From the NCBI GenBank assembly GCA_965226755.1, contig CBDDDT010000001.1, positions 248,001 to 312,000 on the forward strand: a stretch of DNA of 64,000 nt. Reading direction: 5' to 3'. The stretch comes from Bog-113 sp965226755 (lineage in GTDB: Bacteria > Acidobacteriota > Terriglobia > Bryobacterales > Bryobacteraceae). This document shows positions 61,438-64,000 of this stretch, piece after piece. Every line of letters starts with the position of its first letter. Position 1 is the stretch's first letter. The notes beneath the pieces were generated by a model. The model worked only from the letters and a program-made list of their open reading frames with translations. It did not search any database and was not told the origin of the DNA. Made by a program: the position numbers and the translations under genes.

Positions 61438-63362
61438 CGCCTACCTTATCCAGACCCGATATTCTGCGGCTGTCGACATCGGCCGCGATCGATCGCGCGG
61501 CGCAGTTCCTGCAATCGAACCAGGCGCCGGACGGGCACTGGTGCGCGGAGCTGACGGCGGATACGACGCTCGAGTCGGACTTCATTCTGTTTCAGCTTTG
61601 GCTGTATCCGCCGGTGGACGGCGTGTGGCGTCCGGAGTCGCGGCCGCAGGTGGATAAGGCCGTGGCGCGCATCCTGGCGGGGCAATTGCCGGATGGCGGA
61701 TTCAATATTTACTCGCAGGGTCCGTCGGAGATCAGCGCCAGCGTGAAGGCTTATTTCGCGTTGAAGCTGGGCGGCGTTCCGGTGGCGGATGCGAGGATGA
61801 TCGCGCTGCGCGACCGCATTCTGGCGTTAGGCGGAATTCAGTCGGCGAATAGCTACACCAAGGTGAACCTGAGCCTTTTCGGGTGTTATCCGCGCGATTG
61901 CTGCCCGAGCATTCCCCCGGAGATCATGCTGCTTCCGGGCAAGCTGCTTTACCAGATGTCGTCGTGGACGCGGGCGATCATCGTGTCGCTGGCTATCGTG
62001 CATTCGCATAATCCGCAGCGGCCGGTGCCGAAGGGATTCGATCTCGACGAGCTGCATTTGCCGGGGATGAGCTACGAGTTCGCCGGCGAGGATTCCTGGC
62101 TGACCTGGCGCAAGGCGTTCGTGCATTCGGACAAGATTCTGAAGCTCTGGGAGAACTACGGATTTTCGCGGATCCGGCGAATCGCGATCCGGAAGTGCGA
62201 GCACTGGATGCTGGAGCGGTTCAAGTATTCCGATGGGCTGGGCGCGATTTATCCGCCGATGATGTACGCGGTGATGGCGCTGGATGTTCTGGGCTATCAC
62301 GAGACGCATCCGCTCCGGGTGGAAGCGCTGCGGCACTTCAACGACCTGATGGTGGATGACGGCGAGCGGTTTTACTTTCAGCCGTGCTATTCGCCGATCT
62401 GGGATACGGCGATCGCGGGTTACGCGCTGGCTGAAGCGGGGTCGCGATCGGCGCCGGCGTTGAAGCGCGCGGCGGACTGGATGCTTTCGAAAGAAATCCG
62501 GCGGCAGGGCGACTGGTCTGTCAAGCGGCCGAATACGGAGCCTTCCGGCTGGGCCTTCGAGTACAACAACGAGCATTACCCCGACATCGACGACACGGCC
62601 ATGGTGCTGCTGGCGCTCAGCAAGATGCAGGGGCAGAAGCCGGCGGCGCAGCGGGAGTGCGTGGAGCGCGCGATTCGGTGGCTCCTCGACATGCAGGGGC
62701 GTGACGGGGGTTGGGCCGCGTTTGACGTGGACAACAACTGGGTGTTTCTGAATAACGTGCCGTTCGCCGACCATAACGCGATGCTGGATCCGAATTGCGC
62801 CGATATTACGGGGCGCGTGCTGGAGGGTCTGGCGGCGCATGGCGTGGCGCGCGATCACCAGGCGGTGCGGCGCGGGGTGGAGTGGCTGGTTCGCAATCAG
62901 GAGACCGACGGCAGCTGGTACGGACGCTGGGGCGTGGCTTATATATACGGCACATGTTTCGCGTTGCGGGGCTTGGCGGCGGCGGATGAGGACAATCACG
63001 AGCCGCATATCCAGCGCGCGAACGAATGGCTTCGTTCCATCCAAAATGCGGATGGCGGCTGGGGCGAGAGCTGCGCCAGCTACGATAACGGAATCTTTAC
63101 GCCGGCGCACTCGACGCCTTCCCAAACGGCATGGGCGCTTATGGGATTGATCGCGGGCGGGGACACGTATAGTTCGAGCGTGCTGAACGGGATCCGGTAC
63201 CTGCTTGAAACGCAGCGGCCGGACGGCAACTGGGACGAAGATCTTTCGACCGGAACCGGCTTTCCCAAAGTTTTTTATCTGACTTATCACAACTATCGGA
63301 TCTCTTTCCCGTTGATCGCCCTGGCGGAATTCGGGAAAACATCTGAAACGGAGCGTGCATGA
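61434..63362 (+). CDS. shc: Squalene-hopene cyclase
   Basis: At 642 residues it has the usual length. The acid motif DIDDTAM (D384-D387) protonates squalene. Many QW repeats are visible (AAQFLQSNQAPDGHWCAELT; DMQGRDGGWAAFDVDNN; SIQNADGGWGESCASYD; PSQTAWALMGLIAGG). It is a monotopic membrane enzyme that makes hopene, the core of hopanoids. ATG 61434 overlaps the ispH stop and its own stop overlaps hpnH, so the three are translated together. Confidence 0.95.
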   Translation: MTPTLSRPDILRLSTSAAIDRAAQFLQSNQAPDGHWCAELTADTTLESDFILFQLWLYPPVDGVWRPESRPQVDKAVARILAGQLPDGGFNIYSQGPSEISASVKAYFALKLGGVPVADARMIALRDRILALGGIQSANSYTKVNLSLFGCYPRDCCPSIPPEIMLLPGKLLYQMSSWTRAIIVSLAIVHSHNPQRPVPKGFDLDELHLPGMSYEFAGEDSWLTWRKAFVHSDKILKLWENYGFSRIRRIAIRKCEHWMLERFKYSDGLGAIYPPMMYAVMALDVLGYHETHPLRVEALRHFNDLMVDDGERFYFQPCYSPIWDTAIAGYALAEAGSRSAPALKRAADWMLSKEIRRQGDWSVKRPNTEPSGWAFEYNNEHYPDIDDTAMVLLALSKMQGQKPAAQRECVERAIRWLLDMQGRDGGWAAFDVDNNWVFLNNVPFADHNAMLDPNCADITGRVLEGLAAHGVARDHQAVRRGVEWLVRNQETDGSWYGRWGVAYIYGTCFALRGLAAADEDNHEPHIQRANEWLRSIQNADGGWGESCASYDNGIFTPAHSTPSQTAWALMGLIAGGDTYSSSVLNGIRYLLETQRPDGNWDEDLSTGTGFPKVFYLTYHNYRISFPLIALAEFGKTSETERA

Positions 63363-64000
63363 AATTTCCTCTGGCTATGACGGCGGGCCTGGCTTCCTAC
63401 GTATACAAGAATCGGATGCGGCCGCGGCCGGAATGGCAGAAAACGGTTGCGCCGAAGGCGGACGCGGCCAATCCGTTTCTGATTCTTTCGTCGAACTTCA
63501 ATACGGTGGCCGACCGCGAACCGCATCCCATGATCAAGAAGCGGTTTCCGATCGTGCTGATGCTGGAGCCGCTGCATGCGTGCAATCTGACGTGCACGGG
63601 GTGCGGACGCATTCGCGAGTATGAGTCCACGATTTCAGAGCGCGTGCCTTTGGAAGAGTGCCTGGCGGCGGTGGATGAGTGCGGGGCGCCGATGGTGTCG
63701 ATTTGCGGCGGCGAGCCGATGATGTATCCGCAGATCGGGCAACTGGCGGCGGGAATCCTGGAGCGCGACCGGTTCATTTACCTGTGCACGAACGGCATGT
63801 TCATCCGAAAGCGGCTGCACGAATTCAAGCCGGATTCGCGTTTCTACTTCAACGTCCATCTGGACGGGCTGGAGAAGACGCACGACCTTTGCGTAGAGCG
63901 CGAGGGAGTGTACAAAGAAGCGATTGAAGGGATCAAGGCGGCGAAGGCGAAGGGATTCAAGATCGCCACGAACACAACGGTTTACATGGAAACGGACATG
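63359..64000 (+). CDS. hpnH: Adenosyl-hopene transferase HpnH (5' part)
   Basis: A frame of 214 codons runs off the window without a stop. It carries the radical-SAM motif LEPLHACNLTCTGCGRIREY (CxxxCxxC), then VSICGGEPMMYPQIGQLAAG (the GGE motif) and FNVHLDGLEKTHD. HpnH joins hopene and adenosyl to start side-chain extension of hopanoids. The ATG in GTGCATGA overlaps the cyclase stop by four bases. Confidence 0.93.
   Translation, partial: MKFPLAMTAGLASYVYKNRMRPRPEWQKTVAPKADAANPFLILSSNFNTVADREPHPMIKKRFPIVLMLEPLHACNLTCTGCGRIREYESTISERVPLEECLAAVDECGAPMVSICGGEPMMYPQIGQLAAGILERDRFIYLCTNGMFIRKRLHEFKPDSRFYFNVHLDGLEKTHDLCVEREGVYKEAIEGIKAAKAKGFKIATNTTVYMETDM

Noticed and set aside
61827..63290. A 487-codon minus-strand open frame opposite squalene-hopene cyclase
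   Set aside because: It is an antisense shadow of a clearly recognised gene.
1..64000. tRNA, rRNA, insertion sequences or prophage genes
   Set aside because: I looked for cloverleaf-like stretches, transposase motifs and terminal inverted repeats between genes and saw none that I could support.

Overview
The window is GC-rich bacterial chromosome, densely packed on both strands. The protein families point to Acidobacteriota, probably the Solibacter/Bryobacter side. They include a very large TonB-dependent receptor with an N-terminal carboxypeptidase-regulatory-like domain, a 14-repeat FG-GAP/VCBS protein, a GloVer-repeat fragment, a PEP-CTERM-tailed protein and small secreted proteins with a DISGTWRLDPAKS-type start. 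The taxon is inferred from gene content; no rRNA or tRNA gene was seen.

Layout. 0-5.4 kb: two DsbA-like thioredoxin proteins and a minus-strand operon (HIT/Cdh-like protein, UxaA/GarD-type dehydratase, DsbA-like protein, unknown protein). 5.4-15.2 kb: a GT39 glycosyltransferase, a class-C serine hydrolase and a tight minus-strand tetR-MFP-RND-TolC efflux operon with a perfect inverted-repeat operator. 15.4-19.4 kb: an accessory stretch with a LecA-like gene broken by an in-frame TAG, a PIN toxin-antitoxin pair with its own promoter, a decayed DUF4419 gene and an alpha/beta hydrolase. 19.5-34.5 kb: mostly secreted and surface proteins and regulators, including a formylglycine-generating enzyme next to a parvulin, a DUF3494 ice-binding-like PEP-CTERM protein, Crp and AraC regulators, the VCBS protein, the TonB receptor and a DHH phosphoesterase. 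34.5-41.3 kb: minus-strand housekeeping genes kbl, purB, an MBL hydrolase, an SDR, rplI, rpsR, rpsF, pth and rplY.

41.3-55.6 kb: a complete type I-G (formerly I-U) CRISPR-Cas locus. The order is csb1/cas7, csb2 (cas5-cas6), cas3 (helicase then HD), a short cas8, cas2 and a cas4-cas1 fusion, followed by a 63-repeat, 62-spacer array. The cas operon is preceded by about 1 kb without a recognised gene. That stretch holds T-rich tandem repeats, two strong hairpins and a 40-codon ORF with a good Shine-Dalgarno. The ORF contains two segments that loosely resemble the CRISPR repeat, which could be a degenerate guide RNA or a regulatory leader. This is the most likely place for something undescribed.

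55.6-64 kb: an AlkD-like protein, DciA, gatC, gatA, Mn-type superoxide dismutase, an orphan PIN protein, a Thg1-like 3'-5' polymerase, ispH, squalene-hopene cyclase and hpnH, the last running off the window. ispH, shc and hpnH overlap by ATGA and form an isoprenoid-to-hopanoid operon. Between 57.5 and 60.6 kb five single-base frameshifts hit three conserved genes (gatA three times, thg1 and ispH once each). This looks more like local sequence error than biology.
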